From Paraspadella gotoi (Eukaryota; Chaetognatha), in contig CM119266.1 in the NCBI GenBank assembly GCA_051294375.1, positions 15,403,859-15,467,858 of the forward strand: a DNA stretch of 64,000 nucleotides. Direction: 5' to 3'. This document shows, piece after piece, positions 62,610 to 64,000 of this stretch (position 1 is the first letter of the stretch; each line of letters begins with the position of its first letter). The notes under the pieces were generated by a model that saw nothing but the letters and a program-made list of their open reading frames with translations, searched no databases and was not told the origin of the DNA. The translations under genes were made by a program, and so were the position numbers.

Positions 62610-63650
62610 TCAAACTTTTTTTTTTTTTGCTTTTTGTTTGAAAAAGGATTGTTCGATTGTTTGTTTTCTTCGCTGAATTTTCAGACAATAGATAAAGTAT
62701 CGAGGGAGCAGTTTTCTTAGATTTTATCTGGGTGTGGAAAATTGTGGTATATCAAAGTAATGATTATGATTGCACCAAAACAAAATTAAAGATTTTCTCG
62801 ACTTTTTGATATATTTTCCTAAAAACGTATTTAAAATTTATTTACAGTTTTCAAAACCAAAATTTTCGATGTTAACCGTAGTTACATTTACCGGAATTCG
62901 AGTTTAAGACTGCAGTAACGCCACAGACAATTTTATTTTATTTTTTCACGGAGTTAATCTTATTACCCGCCATGAAGGGCTAATTAGTTTTTTTTCGGAA
63001 ATTTATTTCTCTCTTTAGAAATTCTTTTTGTTTGTCGTGTCAACCATGGAACAATGTTCCTTTCAGACCTAAAGCAGCACAAATCTTTTAGATTAGATTA
63101 GATAATATTTATTGGTATGGATTATTTGTTAAATAAATCACCAATTAAACCGAGGCAAGCGTAATTATACTATTTTACTATTTGTGCAGACTGCCGAGAA
63201 AATTGTCGAGCTAATTTTGTTTCTATTATAGATGTCGCTTTCGTCTTTGACTTCCAGTGACAAAACAACTTACAAACGGCGTCAAAGATTGACTCCTTTT
63301 TAAAAATTTTAGTATTTCAGTATTTTAGTATTTTCAGTATTTTCAGTATTTCAGCTCTCGTTTCGGTTGTTAATCATAATGATAATAAAATTATTAGTTA
63401 TTCTTCTGTTATTTAATCATTTTTGCTCTATTTTCTACAAATAAAAATTTGTAAGGAAGATAATCCACGAAAAAAAAACCTAAAATCTATTTTAGTAAGC
63501 AATTGTAAATAAATGTCACCCGATTTAGTGAAGCAAAGCGGAAAGCTTATAAGTTGCAGAACTAATCACATAATCTTGAAACAGCCTTGAACATTGAACA
63601 ATCACGATGATCGTTGTTGGTCCATGGTTACTTGAGATTTATTACGAAAG
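62610..63650. other. AT-rich intergenic DNA
   Basis: No exon recognised. A short tandem of AGTATTTTC/AGTATTTC units lies at about 63310-63353. This stretch should contain the 3'UTR of the minus-strand gene that ends at 63657. Confidence 0.5.
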
Positions 63651-63656
63651 CTCAAA

Positions 63657-63895
63657 TCAGACCGCCGTCGTTTGAGTCCCATCTTTGCTTTGGGTCTGTA
63701 CGAATCGGAGCGTGTCCTACCAAGAGTCGATAGTTTGAATTTATTTTTTTTCAATAAAAAAAAATCGTTTCGTTGTGAATTCATTTCTTCCGTTGAGTTG
63801 AAGTCAACTTATTTCACCTGCAAATCCTTCGTCAATCCCTTGATTCTGCTCTTCATCGCATCCATTTTTGCGTCGACCGACGTGAAGTTTCCAAC
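63657..63895 (-). CDS. Last two exons of an unidentified coiled-coil protein ending in a PDZ ligand
   Basis: Exon 63895-63818 has acceptor TTTTTTCAAG| and donor CAG|GTGAAA. It encodes 26 residues, VGNFTSVDAKMDAMKSRIKG and then LTKDLQ, an amphipathic heptad-like stretch. Exon 63716-63657, after acceptor TTGGTAG|, continues in phase with DTLRFVQTQSKDGTQTTAV and stop TGA. The C-terminal T-A-V matches the class I PDZ-binding motif (S/T-X-V). Both exons are small, in phase and have good splice sites, so a real gene is likely; its upstream part lies beyond the window. I do not recognise the family. A coiled coil just before a PDZ ligand would suit a channel, receptor or scaffold tail, but that is a guess. 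Confidence 0.45.
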
Positions 63896-64000
63896 CTTGA
63901 AAAAATGTTACGTTGTGCGTAGAAATATTATCAGCGAAATTAAAAGGTTTACTAATAACAATTGCTGTAATGAATTCTAGCGAAGAGCGACATTATTCTC

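Noticed and set aside
63602-63784. 60-codon minus-strand ORF with an Arg-rich C-terminus
   Set aside because: The overlapping frame that joins in phase to the upstream exon at 63895-63818 gives a shorter, better supported last exon ending at 63657.

Overview
This is an intron-rich eukaryotic nuclear window. Exons are GC-rich, introns are AT-rich, GT..AG splice sites fit the reading phase at the modelled junctions, and the proteins are typical of animals: a MAGUK scaffold, cytochrome b561, stomatin, a hemopexin-type matrix metalloproteinase and an ankyrin/SOCS-box protein. The metalloproteinase ends in a possible membrane-anchor tail, as in arthropod Mmp2-type enzymes, so I suggest an arthropod-like or other ecdysozoan invertebrate. 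The species cannot be fixed from the sequence. GA/CT microsatellites are extremely abundant throughout.

Layout. 1-3070 (+): 3' part of an ankyrin-repeat protein ending in a SOCS-box-like segment, a candidate substrate adaptor of a Cullin-RING ligase. 3.1-15 kb: no recognised complete gene; one possible signal-peptide exon (4503-4699), a tRNA-like (SINE-type) repeat (about 5.26-5.79 kb), CpG-rich patches and long GA/CT tracts. 14.9-22.0 kb: two 25-base N gaps divide what looks like a falsely duplicated, error-rich assembly block; it contains a CpG-rich stretch with five reverse CCAAT boxes and a good splice donor, so it may be a promoter with a non-coding first exon. 22-35.3 kb: no recognised exons, possibly a long intron of the next gene. 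35338-39945 (+): a Discs-large-type MAGUK that appears to begin just before PDZ3. 41970-43855 (-): complete cytochrome b561. 44658-46261 (-): complete stomatin. 47241-59133 or 59658 (-): complete matrix metalloproteinase of 14 coding exons. Its intron between the calcium/zinc-loop exon and the HExGH exon carries an oppositely oriented, AT-rich, Penelope-like reverse transcriptase ORF (50711-52804) and associated repeats. 59.75-62.6 kb: two candidate TIR elements and a dispersed repeat. 63657-63895 (-): last two exons of an unidentified coiled-coil protein with a class I PDZ ligand at its C-terminus.

The genes do not form an operon. MAGUK and cytochrome b561 are convergent; cytochrome b561, stomatin and the metalloproteinase lie head to tail on the minus strand. 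All exon models were read by eye from splice sites, phase and family motifs, with no transcript support.
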